A DNA stretch of 64,000 nucleotides from CBDAUN01 sp965200645 (GTDB lineage: Bacteria > Pseudomonadota > Gammaproteobacteria > Arenicellales > JAJDZL01), in contig CBDAUN010000003.1 in assembly GCA_965200645.1 (NCBI GenBank), positions 1,488,001 through 1,552,000 of the forward strand. Direction: 5' to 3'. Each line of letters opens with the position of its first letter. The first letter of the stretch is position 1. The translations under genes were made by a program, and so were the position numbers. Shown piece by piece: positions 1 through 9,298 of the stretch. The notes beneath the pieces were generated by a model. That model made no database searches. It saw nothing but the letters and a program-made list of their open reading frames with translations, and was not told where the DNA came from.

Positions 1-677
1 ATTGACACAATGATTTGATAACAAATGTACAGCCCCACCAAAATGAGTCCCGGAATTAGTGCCCCAGCAAAAAGGTCTGTGACAGATACTGCATCCGGTG
101 AGAAGTTGCCCTTTGCAAACTGTGCCTGTTGATATGCGTTCGAAAGTTGATCTCCCAGCAAAACGAGCACTATGGACGGTGGTATGACCTGCCCCAGGGT
201 TCCGGACGCACAAATCGTTCCACATGCTAACGACCTGTTGTAACCCCTTCTCATCATGGTAGGTAACGAAAGTAAGCCCATCGTCACCACTGTTGCGCCA
301 ACAATTCCCGTCGAAGCTGCAAGTAATGCACCGACCAGGCAGACCGAATAACCCAAACCACCAGGAATGCTGCCAAACAACTTTCCCATGCTTTCGAGCA
401 AGTCTTCAGCAATCTTTGAACGTTCCAGCGTCACCCCCATAAAGATAAATAAGGGTACGGCCACCAATACTTCGTTACGCATAATGGAAAATATTCGCTG
501 CGGCAGTGCAATCAGAAAGGAAATGTCAAACAATCCTATAGACGCGGCGAACAATGCGAACAGTAATGAACTTCCAGCCAGACTAAAGGCAACCGGAAAT
601 CCAAACAATAAAGTAATGACGACACAAATAAACAGTGCCGAACACAATATTGCTGGAGAAGCGATGACTTCGAGCAT
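1..677 (-). CDS. dctM: TRAP transporter large permease, DctM family (partial)
   Basis: This is the N-terminal 225 residues of the large membrane subunit of a tripartite ATP-independent periplasmic transporter; the rest lies beyond the left window edge. The reading frame opens MLEVIASPAI and shows successive hydrophobic helices, the family stretch VAVPLFIFMG and the SIPGGLGYSV/GATVVTMG loop typical of DctM. The ATG (677-675) shares its A with the TGA stop of the upstream dctQ, so the two are translationally coupled. DctM forms the cation-driven translocation channel in the inner membrane with DctQ. The periplasmic DctP subunit is not in the window and the substrate cannot be told; the subfamily looks like the mannitol/chloroaromatic type, which is a weak inference. 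Confidence 0.9.
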   Translation of the reverse strand, partial: MLEVIASPAILCSALFICVVITLLFGFPVAFSLAGSSLLFALFAASIGLFDISFLIALPQRIFSIMRNEVLVAVPLFIFMGVTLERSKIAEDLLESMGKLFGSIPGGLGYSVCLVGALLAASTGIVGATVVTMGLLSLPTMMRRGYNRSLACGTICASGTLGQVIPPSIVLVLLGDQLSNAYQQAQFAKGNFSPDAVSVTDLFAGALIPGLILVGLYICYQIIVS

Positions 678-1426
678 CAGGTACCGATCACTTCCTTGCG
701 ACTCGGGTCCGTCAGATAAAGAAAAGACTTTAGCGCCAGTGAAATCCCTTCTACAGCCAAAACAACGGAAAATACTAAAATTACTGACTTGAACAAATAC
801 AGATAAGGAAGCCCAACTGTTTCAACAGAGCCTTCCTTAACGGCCCAGGAGTTTTGTACTAGCGGCCAGGCAAAGTCGAAGTTGACCACACAAAATGGAA
901 TCAGAAACAGAGCTGAACCCACAAGATTAATCCACGCCTTAGTGGTGTCCTTAGCATTCCTGTAGAAGATGTCCAATCTAACATGACCATCCTTGGCAAG
1001 GGTGTATCCAGCACCAAGCATAAATAGCAGTCCGTGCATGTACCAAATGGATTCCTGCATCTGCACCGACCCATATGCGAATACGTACCTCATCACCACA
1101 ATGACAAACTGCATCAAGGTCAGATAAAGAACAAGCCAGGTAGTCACTCGTCCAAGGACTGTATTGGTGAGAGTCATCCATATAGATGAAGCTCGCAACA
1201 CTCGTCTCCAAAACAATTTCTCTGTATTTTGATCTCGCCCCTGCCGCAATAATTTGAAGATCCCGTCACACTCCACGCGAATCATCAAAACTAAAGGAAT
1301 TAAAAACAGACACACCGTCGATAACAAAACAAGTGCGTAAACTGCAATGCCAATCGGCAGAGGTAATCGCTGCAGGGAAAACCAAAGTTCAATGAAGCCA
1401 ATATCCATATTGAATATAGATACCAC
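677..1426 (-). CDS. dctQ: TRAP transporter small permease, DctQ family
   Basis: Small membrane subunit of the same TRAP transporter. At 249 residues it is longer than many DctQ proteins (about 160-200), with extra N-terminal helices before the DctQ core. The core runs from about residue 95 (TWLVLYLTLMQFVIVVMRYV) through the conserved WYMHGLLFMLGAGYTL segment to a C-terminal helix. Met1 and Met7 are both possible starts; no strong Shine-Dalgarno site decides. It overlaps the dctM start by one base, so dctQ and dctM are one operon transcribed leftward. Confidence 0.88.
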   Translation of the reverse strand: MVSIFNMDIGFIELWFSLQRLPLPIGIAVYALVLLSTVCLFLIPLVLMIRVECDGIFKLLRQGRDQNTEKLFWRRVLRASSIWMTLTNTVLGRVTTWLVLYLTLMQFVIVVMRYVFAYGSVQMQESIWYMHGLLFMLGAGYTLAKDGHVRLDIFYRNAKDTTKAWINLVGSALFLIPFCVVNFDFAWPLVQNSWAVKEGSVETVGLPYLYLFKSVILVFSVVLAVEGISLALKSFLYLTDPSRKEVIGT

Positions 1427-1579
1427 AAGCCGAACAACAATAAAGCCGCTTTCTTAAGCAGAAAGAAAAGCTTACGTCAATCTAATGGTCTTAAATTTGT
1501 GTCTAGATAAATCTGCCGCAAGTTTCCGCTTTAGAAAGCACTTGTGCAACTTGCGTTTTGAATTAATCGTTTGAGTTAA

Positions 1580-2524
1580 TTACGATTCGGTTTCGACCAT
1601 ACTCTTGACAACGGCACACCAGCCTTCGGAAATGTTGCGCAGGTTATAGCCACCCCCACCCCAAGAGATAATCCTTCCGTCACAAAACTCATTCGCAATT
1701 TTGCATAACTGCTTTGCGGCATGTGCGTGAGCTTTTGGAGTGAATCGCATATGAGTCAACGGGTCTCCATCAATACTGTCCGCACCTGCTTGAAACAAGA
1801 TAATTTCGGGCTTGCTAGCGCGTATAAACGTTTCCAGAGCATCCCACTTTTTGAAAAACTCGTCATCCGTACTATCCGGTAATACTGGAAGATTTAATTT
1901 CGTGCCAATAGCGCTGCCTTCACCAGTTTCATCTGCAAATCCGGTACCGGGGTAAAGGAATCGACCGTCTTCGTGAATATCAGCAAAAATTAAATCCGGA
2001 TCTGAATTGAACGAGTACTGCACTCCATCGCCATGATGTGCATCAATATCGATGTACGCGACACGCTGTATGCCGAAACGCTCTCGCAATGCCTGAATTA
2101 CGATTGCAATGTCATTAACCGCACAAAACCCAGCTGCCTGTTCCCGTGTGGCATGGTGCATGCCTCCAATCGGCACAAAGACTCTCGCCACTTCACCACG
2201 AACCATCTTGCCAATGGCATCCAAATTGGCACCGACTATCGCCTTTACCGCCTCCAATATTCCGCGAATGGCAGGTGTGTCTCCATAATCAAGATAGCCC
2301 ACTCCAGTAGCCGAGCCTTCTACCAGTCGGCTAACGTATTGTGAAGTATGAAAACTTCTTAAGTCCTCTTCTTCGCAGTGAGGAGGCGGTGAAAAAATGT
2401 CTAAATTCTGGTCTAGCCCGCGACGTTGCGCCTCGTGCCAGAAAGCGTTGTGACGGTCTCGTCCAAATGGGTGATCTTCAAACCCATAGTTTGCGAGGTC
2501 TCCCCCTACATAGACGCCGACCAT
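1580..2524 (-). CDS. Histone deacetylase family protein (HDAC/AcuC/AphA-like)
   Basis: Predicted zinc-dependent deacylase of the arginase/deacetylase fold, 314 residues. The catalytic elements are all visible in order: GGMHHA (paired His), the zinc-binding DIDAHHGDGVQ, the third metal ligand in QAGADSIDGDP, and the C-terminal GGGGYN carrying the catalytic Tyr. Bacterial members deacetylate acetylpolyamines, acetoin-pathway enzymes or unknown acyl-amides, so the substrate is open. The gene stands alone between the TRAP genes and the DUF2782 gene, with a 10-bp gap to the latter, so it may be co-transcribed with the upstream ABC ATPase and DUF2782 genes. Confidence 0.9.
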   Translation of the reverse strand: MVGVYVGGDLANYGFEDHPFGRDRHNAFWHEAQRRGLDQNLDIFSPPPHCEEEDLRSFHTSQYVSRLVEGSATGVGYLDYGDTPAIRGILEAVKAIVGANLDAIGKMVRGEVARVFVPIGGMHHATREQAAGFCAVNDIAIVIQALRERFGIQRVAYIDIDAHHGDGVQYSFNSDPDLIFADIHEDGRFLYPGTGFADETGEGSAIGTKLNLPVLPDSTDDEFFKKWDALETFIRASKPEIILFQAGADSIDGDPLTHMRFTPKAHAHAAKQLCKIANEFCDGRIISWGGGGYNLRNISEGWCAVVKSMVETES

Positions 2525-2534
2525 ATGTAGTTAA

Positions 2535-2933
2535 CTACCAGGAGGTGATTTGCCAACTATTTGTGGGACTGGTACCAAAGTCGTCATTTTTTTGATGGTC
2601 AGAAAGCAGGCCACCCTGATTCAAGTAATAAGTGCCACTACCTTCAGGAGTGACTTCGACATACAACAGTCTGCCATAGAGCCGAAATTCTCTAACTACG
2701 GTGCTTCCAAGTTGTCTTGTGGTTATATCGATGTCTGGATTGGAAGCATCAATGGCTGGTTGCTCAGTAGTAGTGGTGGAAGACGAAGTAATTGCGACTC
2801 CGGTTTGAGCAGCCGGCTTTGCTTTAAACTCAATGGTGTCAACCAAGTTTTGTGCATATACACTCCCTGATAAAAGTGCAAAGACGAAGGTTAGTGGCAA
2901 CACAAACTTCTTTGCAACAGCGATGCTGGTCAC
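2535..2933 (-). CDS. Secreted DUF2782 family protein
   Basis: Small exported protein of unknown function. I chose the GTG at 2933 because it directly precedes a signal peptide (VTSIAVAKKFVLPL, cleavage near VYA/QN) and has a GAGGG ribosome site inside the end of the upstream ABC gene; the longer frame up to 2972 would overlap that gene and bury the signal. The mature C-terminal part (REFRLYGRLLYVEVTPEGSG, then YYLNQGG) matches the DUF2782 pattern of an arginine-rich strand followed by VxVTPxxGxxYYL. In other Gammaproteobacteria this family is commonly found beside polA, and here it lies near polA too. The Gln-Ile-Thr-Ser-Trp tail is unremarkable. Confidence 0.78.
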   Translation of the reverse strand: MTSIAVAKKFVLPLTFVFALLSGSVYAQNLVDTIEFKAKPAAQTGVAITSSSTTTTEQPAIDASNPDIDITTRQLGSTVVREFRLYGRLLYVEVTPEGSGTYYLNQGGLLSDHQKNDDFGTSPTNSWQITSW

Positions 2934-2940
2934 GGAAATC

Positions 2941-3864
2941 TTATCCCTCTTGTGTAAGCTGATGAAAAACATCTGTCAGATTACCTCGTTGAATGTAAAT
3001 TTGTTGTATTTGGCAATTTTTCTCTTTCGATAATTCATTAATTCTGAAAATTATCGAATTAGGATTATCGGTGACGATACTTAATACCTTCTTGCCTACA
3101 TTGTATATTTCAACACGTTCAGCCACCGATTGCAATTCTTCAGAAAGTTCACCAGAGTCAATTCCATCCAGTTGTAGATGAATCGCATTGTGATTTTTGG
3201 CTAACGCTGCAACTTCACTGGGGGTGGAATCTACAATGATTTTCCCTTGATTAATCACAATTACCCGATTGCACACGGCATCGACTTCTTCCAGCTGATG
3301 TGTGGACAAAATAATGACCTTGTCTTTGGAGATCTTTCGAATCAGTTTACGAATTTGCGCTTTTTGATTTGGGTCCAGTCCGTCAGTAGGTTCATCTAGA
3401 ACCAAGTATTGAGGTTGGTGCAACAATGCTTGGGCCAAACCTACGCGACGCTGATAACCCTTAGACAATGTTTCAATTCGCTGCGTGAGAACCTGTTCCA
3501 AATTTACTGAAGCTACCACATCCTTCATGCGTTCGATGAGTGATTTGCGATTTAGTCCACGAACGCTTCCTATAAATTCTAAAAAGGAGTGTACAGGCAT
3601 TTCCCCATACAAAGGTACTCCTTCAGGCAGATAGCCAAGTTGAGATTTAACCTGCTTGGGTTGTTCGACAACGTCCACACCGTCAAAGGTAACTCTGCCT
3701 GCATCAGGCGTAAGAAAACCGGTGATGATTTTCATCGTCGTAGACTTGCCCGCACCATTTGGTCCAAGAAACGCCAGCACATCGCCCCTTGACACGCTGA
3801 AACTGACATCTTGTACAGCGTGTATGGGACCGAAGCGCTTTTGGATTCCCTCTACGACAATCAT
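2941..3864 (-). CDS. ABC transporter ATP-binding protein (GldA/ABC-2 type)
   Basis: ATPase subunit of an ABC-2-type exporter, 307 residues. Walker A GPNGAGKST is near residue 35, the Q-loop/LGYLPEG segment near 95, signature LSKGYQRRVGLAQAL near 135, Walker B YLVLDEPTDGLDPNQ near 155, and the H-loop STHQLEEV near 190. The C-terminal ~85 residues form the accessory domain seen in GldA/NatA-like ATPases. No membrane permease gene lies beside it: upstream is TrpB2 and downstream is DUF2782, so its partner is either encoded elsewhere or lost. The ATG at 3864 begins the usual MIVVEGIQKRFG opening. Confidence 0.9.
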   Translation of the reverse strand: MIVVEGIQKRFGPIHAVQDVSFSVSRGDVLAFLGPNGAGKSTTMKIITGFLTPDAGRVTFDGVDVVEQPKQVKSQLGYLPEGVPLYGEMPVHSFLEFIGSVRGLNRKSLIERMKDVVASVNLEQVLTQRIETLSKGYQRRVGLAQALLHQPQYLVLDEPTDGLDPNQKAQIRKLIRKISKDKVIILSTHQLEEVDAVCNRVIVINQGKIIVDSTPSEVAALAKNHNAIHLQLDGIDSGELSEELQSVAERVEIYNVGKKVLSIVTDNPNSIIFRINELSKEKNCQIQQIYIQRGNLTDVFHQLTQEG

Positions 3865-3903
3865 GCGTGAGTTTTAAATCAAACTTCTATTGGTTAAAGT
3901 TCT

Positions 3904-5268
3904 TCAGGCGGCAACTGAGGGCAATCCTGCAAGTGCCATGGCGACTTCTTCTGCAGAGTATTCATGATTTACCATTGAGCCTCCGAAGTAGTCGGTATAG
4001 GCCTGCATGTCGAAGTGACCATGTCCGCAAAGATTGAATAAAATGCTCTTGCTCTCGCCTGATTCCTTACATTTGTTTGCCTCTTCGATGGTCGCTGCAA
4101 CGGCGTGATTGGCTTCTGGGGCTGGCACTATTCCCTCCGCTCTTGCAAACTGAACACCAGCTTCAAAGCAGTGAAGTTGAGAGTAGGCCCGAGGGTGAAT
4201 ATAGCCCTGATCAGTCAGTAGACTCACCAATGGTGCCATACCGTGATAGCGCAGTCCGCCGGCATGAAAGCCAGGCGGCACAAACTTTGAGCCAAGCGTA
4301 TGCATTTTCACCAGCGGGGTCAGGTTACCGGTATCGCCAAAGTCGAAGGCATATTTACCCTTGGTCAAAGTCGGACATGCCGATGGCTCTACAGCAATGA
4401 CCTCCACATCCTGACCGCCCCTGAGCTTTTCGCCAATAAACGGAAAGGTCAGTCCGGCGAAATTGCTTCCTCCGCCTGTACATCCGATCACCATATCGGG
4501 ATAGTCATCTGCCATATCCATTTGAAGAATTGCTTCGGTACCGACGACCGTCTGGTGCATCAATACGTGATTCAAAACACTGCCTAATGCGTATTTGGTG
4601 TCGTCACGCTGAACGGCACGTTCCACTGCCTCGCTGATCGCAATACCTAAACTGCCCGTACTTTCCGGGTTGTCCTTAAGAATTGCCTGACCTGTTTGAG
4701 TGATATCACTGGGACTTGCTATGCAGGTTGCACCAAAGGTTTCCATTAGTGCTCTTCGGTATGGCTTTTGCTGATAGCTTACCTTGACCATGAATACTTC
4801 TATTTCAAGCCCAAAAAATGCTCCGGCCATTGACAAAGCCGAACCCCACTGACCAGCACCGGTTTCGGTGGTAATTCTCTTAACGCCTCCATCCATCGAA
4901 TAGAATGCCTGTGCGATTGCAGTATTGGGTTTATGCGAACCTGCCGGAGAACCGCCTTCGTACTTGTAGTAAATGCGCGCTGGCGTGTCCAAGGCTTTTT
5001 CCAAACGTCTTGCCCGAAACAATGGTGATGGACGCCACAACTTTAGTGCCTCTAGTACCGGTCCTGGAATATCCACATAGCGTTCAGTACTGACCTCTTG
5101 AAGAATGATGTTCATGGGGAATAACGGTGCCAAGTCATCAGGTCCAACGGGCTGTCCTGTTCCCGGATGAAGAACGGGTGGTGGCGGTGAAGGTAGATCA
5201 GCAGCGATGTTGTACCAGGACTTGGGGATTGAAGATTCTGGAAGCAGGAATTTTGTATTTTGAGACAT
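3904..5268 (-). CDS. trpB: Tryptophan synthase beta-like PLP enzyme (TrpB2 type)
   Basis: PLP-dependent beta-subunit paralogue of the TrpB2 class, about 454 residues, longer than TrpB1. It carries the PLP-lysine motif GSHKPNTA, the extended N-terminal region typical of TrpB2, and the glycine-rich phosphate cup GCTGGGSNF. TrpB2 enzymes make tryptophan from indole or serine without needing TrpA; no trpA or other trp gene is adjacent, so a salvage role is likely. ATG at 5268 (MSQNTKF) is preferred; an in-frame GTG three codons upstream (5277) is possible. It is divergent from polA across a 329-bp gap. Confidence 0.87.
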   Translation of the reverse strand: MSQNTKFLLPESSIPKSWYNIAADLPSPPPPVLHPGTGQPVGPDDLAPLFPMNIILQEVSTERYVDIPGPVLEALKLWRPSPLFRARRLEKALDTPARIYYKYEGGSPAGSHKPNTAIAQAFYSMDGGVKRITTETGAGQWGSALSMAGAFFGLEIEVFMVKVSYQQKPYRRALMETFGATCIASPSDITQTGQAILKDNPESTGSLGIAISEAVERAVQRDDTKYALGSVLNHVLMHQTVVGTEAILQMDMADDYPDMVIGCTGGGSNFAGLTFPFIGEKLRGGQDVEVIAVEPSACPTLTKGKYAFDFGDTGNLTPLVKMHTLGSKFVPPGFHAGGLRYHGMAPLVSLLTDQGYIHPRAYSQLHCFEAGVQFARAEGIVPAPEANHAVAATIEEANKCKESGESKSILFNLCGHGHFDMQAYTDYFGGSMVNHEYSAEEVAMALAGLPSVAA

Positions 5269-5277
5269 TCTTGTCAC

Positions 5278-5606
5278 CGTAATGTTTCGTCATGTAAAGT
5301 GTAGGTGATTATATGGCACGCAGCTCTGCCATTACTTTGGTGGAGAAGTTGGTGGTCGGCGGTAGTGGTTGAAGTTCAACTTAAGATGACCGACATGTGT
5401 GGTTGTAGGTGGTTGGTGCCCCATAGGTAACCTGAAAGGACCATTTTCTGCCATCGACAATACTTCAAACGGTTGCTTGTTAAATTTACACATCACTAAT
5501 CCATTCTGAATCGGTTATGCGCAACGGTTAATTGATGGATATTATGAAATTTGTATGTGGAGGTAACATAATCTACCTTGTTCAAACACTTTAGAAACTG
5601 TACCTA
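5278..5606. other. Divergent intergenic region between trpB2 and polA
   Basis: This gap must hold the promoters of both divergent genes, but I see no clear consensus pair. A perfect GGAGGT at 5559-5564 is not placed for the polA ATG, which is some 40 bases further on; the only start-like codon at the right distance is an ATA (5568-5570) that would give an eight-residue peptide. A short palindrome TTGAAGTTCAA lies near 5368-5378. No RNA gene is apparent. Confidence 0.4.
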
Positions 5607-8297
5607 ATGTCGTCAAACCAAAAAACACTGTATTTAGTCGATGGCACAGCCTATGTCTATCGTGCCTACTACTCCGTTCGCGACCTGACAAATTCCAAAG
5701 GCCAACCAACCGGAGCAATTTTTGGATTCAGGAGACAAATTGACGCAATTATGCAAATGTCTCCGGAATACCTGATCGTTGCATTCGATGCAAAGGGCCC
5801 GACATTCCGAGACGAAATTTATCCGGAATATAAAGCCAATCGCGACCCCATGCCCGATGAGTTGAGGAGCCAATTTGATGTGATACGCAAACTTGTGCCA
5901 GCACTGGGCGTTGCCAGTTACAACATTGAAGGAGTTGAGGCTGATGATGTAATCGCGACCCTTGCTCTGCAAGCATCCCAACAAGGCATTTACACCGTCA
6001 TTTTTACTAGTGATAAAGACATGGCGCAACTGGTGACGGACCAAATCATTTTGCGCGATGAGAAGAACAATACTGAATTAAACATCGAAGGAGTGCGTAA
6101 CAAGTTCGGTGTCCGACCGGAGCAGATGATCGATTACCTGTCACTGGTAGGTGACAGTGCAGACAACATTCCCGGCATCCGTATGGTTGGCCCAAAGACG
6201 GCTGCCAATTGGCTAAATAAGTATGGGACACTCGAATCTCTTATCGAGAATGCTGAAGAACTTAGCGGAAAAGCTGGACAAAACTTTAGAGATTCCTTCA
6301 ACTCACTCGACATGGCAAAGAGACTAATCACATTAAAAGCTGATGTGGAGGTTAACTTCGACCCTGAGGCACATCGAATTTTTTCGCCTGATATTAAGTC
6401 TTTGAAAAAAATTTATACCAACTACGAATTCGGAACATGGCTGAAATCACTTGACGAGGAACGAGAGCAAATTGAAGAAACAGGACCTCAATACACCTGC
6501 GTTCTTGACGAAAGCGAGTTTGGAGACTTAATCGAATCACTACGGCAGTGTGAGGCATTTGCTATTGATACCGAAACTACCGGTTTTGATTCTTTTAAAG
6601 ACAAGTTGGTGGGCATATCCGTAGCCATAGACCCCAATCAGGCGTTCTACATTCCCGTCAGCCATAGTTATCCAGGTGCTCCTGCTCAGCTTAGTGTCGA
6701 TTTTGTGCTGGACAAATTTAAGCCAATTTTAGAAGACCCGAGCATTTCCAAGATATTTCACAACTTAAAGTTTGATGCCGCGGTTTTCAAAGAATACGGC
6801 ATTAATTTGGCAGGGAAAAACCACGACACTATGCTTGCTTCATATGTGTTTGATAGTACGGCAGTAAGGGCACATAGTATGAGCAATGTAGCGCTCAAGT
6901 ATCTTCAACTAAAGCCTTCAACCTACGAAGAGGTCGCAGGCAAGGGTAAGGAACAAGTTACATTTGATAAGGTAGACATCAATAAAGCTAAAGACTACGC
7001 AGCAGAAGATGCAAAAGTCACCTGTCAACTGCATGACTATTTCCGACAGGAACTAGCATCAAAGGCAGGCTTAAGGGAAGTCTACGAAAAAATCGAATTG
7101 CCGCTAACTCCAGTACTTCAACGAATGGAAAGAAATGGAGTTCGTCTAGACCCGGAGGCACTCAGACGGCAAAGTGCCCAAATTGACGGGCAACTTATAG
7201 GGTTACAAAGAGATATTTATGCCGATACTGGTTTCGAATTCAACCTTTCTTCGCCCAAGCAAATTCAAAACGCTTTGTTCGAAGTACTGAATTTACCGAT
7301 ACTGAAAAAAACTCCATCTGGACAGCCTTCCACTTCCGAAGATGCTCTAGAGGATTTGGCAGAACAATACGATGTACCGAGAATGATTTTGGAGTATCGA
7401 GGCTTGTTTAAGCTGAAGTCAACCTACACCGACAGTCTTGCAAAATTGATACATCCCAAAACTCAGCGAGTACATACTTCATATAACCAGGCAGTGTCTG
7501 CAACTGGACGACTTTCATCAACCAACCCCAACCTGCAGAATATTCCTATCGGCACGCAGGAAGGCCGGCGTGTCAGAGAGGCATTTATTGCCAGCGAAGG
7601 CTGCCGGTTGCTGGCAATTGACTATTCGCAGATTGAATTGCGAATCATGGCACATCTATCAGGAGAGCCAAACTTGCTCAATGCATTTCAAAACAACGAA
7701 GATGTCCATCGTGCGACGGCTTCAGACGTATTTGGCGTACCGATTGACGAGGTAACTGCGGAACAAAGACGCAATGCCAAGGCAATTAACTTTGGCCTGA
7801 TGTATGGCATGTCTGCCTTCGGCTTGTCCAGACAGTTAAGGATTGAACAAAATTTGGCACAAGACTTCATTAAGCAATATTTCGGTCGCTATCCGTATGT
7901 CGAGGCATATATGAACAACGCCAGGGAAACAGCAAGAGATCAGGGATACGTTGAGACTTTGTATCACCGACGCCTGCATGTTCCTAACATCAATTCAAGA
8001 AACTATGGTATTCGCCAACATTCGGAACGAACGGCAATAAACGCTCCACTTCAGGGCTCTGCTGCAGACATTATCAAACTCGCTATGATTGAAGTGGATC
8101 AATGGTTGCAAAAATCAAACTGCGAAGCGAAATTAATTATGCAGGTTCATGATGAATTAGTACTGGACGTGCCAATAGATGAAATGGATACTGTTCGCAA
8201 AACTGTGTGTGAGATTATGGAAGGCGTGGCACAATTGAAGGTGCCTTTGTTGGTTGAAGCGGGAGATGGGATAAATTTATCGGAAGCTCACGCCTGA
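5607..8297 (+). CDS. polA: DNA polymerase I
   Basis: Replication and repair polymerase, 896 residues, with all three domains. The N-terminal 5'-3' exonuclease begins YLVDGTAYVYRAYY. The proofreading 3'-5' exonuclease near residue 320 keeps its metal ligands in DTETTGFD. The family A polymerase domain carries motif A DYSQIELR (about 671), the O-helix region RRNAKAINFGLMYG and motif C QVHDELV (about 845). Length and motifs are normal, so it should be a full Pol I active in Okazaki-fragment processing and gap filling. Its last ten bases overlap the 3' end of the convergent engB. Confidence 0.97.
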   Translation: MSSNQKTLYLVDGTAYVYRAYYSVRDLTNSKGQPTGAIFGFRRQIDAIMQMSPEYLIVAFDAKGPTFRDEIYPEYKANRDPMPDELRSQFDVIRKLVPALGVASYNIEGVEADDVIATLALQASQQGIYTVIFTSDKDMAQLVTDQIILRDEKNNTELNIEGVRNKFGVRPEQMIDYLSLVGDSADNIPGIRMVGPKTAANWLNKYGTLESLIENAEELSGKAGQNFRDSFNSLDMAKRLITLKADVEVNFDPEAHRIFSPDIKSLKKIYTNYEFGTWLKSLDEEREQIEETGPQYTCVLDESEFGDLIESLRQCEAFAIDTETTGFDSFKDKLVGISVAIDPNQAFYIPVSHSYPGAPAQLSVDFVLDKFKPILEDPSISKIFHNLKFDAAVFKEYGINLAGKNHDTMLASYVFDSTAVRAHSMSNVALKYLQLKPSTYEEVAGKGKEQVTFDKVDINKAKDYAAEDAKVTCQLHDYFRQELASKAGLREVYEKIELPLTPVLQRMERNGVRLDPEALRRQSAQIDGQLIGLQRDIYADTGFEFNLSSPKQIQNALFEVLNLPILKKTPSGQPSTSEDALEDLAEQYDVPRMILEYRGLFKLKSTYTDSLAKLIHPKTQRVHTSYNQAVSATGRLSSTNPNLQNIPIGTQEGRRVREAFIASEGCRLLAIDYSQIELRIMAHLSGEPNLLNAFQNNEDVHRATASDVFGVPIDEVTAEQRRNAKAINFGLMYGMSAFGLSRQLRIEQNLAQDFIKQYFGRYPYVEAYMNNARETARDQGYVETLYHRRLHVPNINSRNYGIRQHSERTAINAPLQGSAADIIKLAMIEVDQWLQKSNCEAKLIMQVHDELVLDVPIDEMDTVRKTVCEIMEGVAQLKVPLLVEAGDGINLSEAHA

Positions 8298-8923
8298 TTC
8301 GATTCACCAAAACTTTCAGTATCGCCGCTGAGCCAATTGCAGACCTTTGTCTGAGCCTCTTGTGCACCGATTCCCTTCAAACTAGAAAACGTCTGAACTG
8401 TCACACTTGGCAAATCTTCTAAGGAACGTTTGACCTTCGACAGCGCAGCATTGATTTTGGGTTTTGACAACTTGTCACACTTGGTCAACAAAATATGCAT
8501 GCTGATCGATGACTTTGTACACCATTCAATCAGTTGCCAATCCAGCGGCTTAAGCGGATGGCGAATATCCATCGTATGAATCAAGCCAGCAAGACTTTGC
8601 CTGGAACAGAAATACTGTTCAATGATTCTTGCCCAGTGCTGGCGTTGTTTTTCTGGCACTTTTGAATAACCGTAACCAGGCAGATCCACCAAACGCATTT
8701 CAGGTGTAATTGTAAAAAATACTATTTGTTGCGTGCGGCCCGGTGTTTTACTGGTAATGGCCAGACGCTTATGGCCTGTCAATGTATTTAGGGCACTTGA
8801 TTTTCCGCTGTTGGATCTTCCGACAAATGCAACTTCGCGACCAGTATCAGGTAGCCATTGGCTTCGATTGTGCGCGGCGACTGCAAAGGTGGCTTGATTT
8901 AAGCTGGAGTTTACTGGTTCCAT
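8288..8923 (-). CDS. engB: Ribosome biogenesis GTP-binding protein YihA/YsxC
   Basis: Essential TRAFAC-class GTPase that helps assemble the large ribosomal subunit. G1 is GRSNSGKS, the G2 region holds the conserved Thr of SKTPGRTQ, G3 is DLPGYGYSKV and G4 is TKCDK. I take the ATG at 8923 (MEPVNSSLNQ) since it gives 211 residues, the family's usual length and N-terminus; an upstream TTG at 9001 would add 26 residues with no family counterpart. Convergent with polA and close to cytochrome c4, as in pseudomonads. Confidence 0.93.
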   Translation of the reverse strand: MEPVNSSLNQATFAVAAHNRSQWLPDTGREVAFVGRSNSGKSSALNTLTGHKRLAITSKTPGRTQQIVFFTITPEMRLVDLPGYGYSKVPEKQRQHWARIIEQYFCSRQSLAGLIHTMDIRHPLKPLDWQLIEWCTKSSISMHILLTKCDKLSKPKINAALSKVKRSLEDLPSVTVQTFSSLKGIGAQEAQTKVCNWLSGDTESFGESNQA

Positions 8924-9298
8924 CAGGGTTTGAAGATTTTGGGGGTGTGTTTTGAGTTCATCTTTCAAATTCAGTGTAACGATGTCAACAATCTTTGGCA
9001 AATTTTGACTGCTAAATCATCACTTGTAATCAAACAGAATGATTTTCTCGATCAAGTTTTGCTTCACTCAGATTTTGGCTTTGTCCTGTGAAAGAATAGA
9101 TTGAATATTCCTTGGGGCATTTGTCCTTTTCTGAAGATATTTTGTAACCTCACTACATCAACCGTACTTAGAGTTATTCGGACATTCAGACGTAATTTCA
9201 AAATTGAGGTCGTGATATTATTACTGCTTTGCAAGTGAATCTCATTACAGTTTGCATCACTTGTATATTTTTTTGAACTTACTCAAGATATTCGATTA

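Noticed and set aside
978..1211. 77-codon frame on the minus strand within dctQ
   Set aside because: Shadow of dctQ with no ribosome site or family resemblance.
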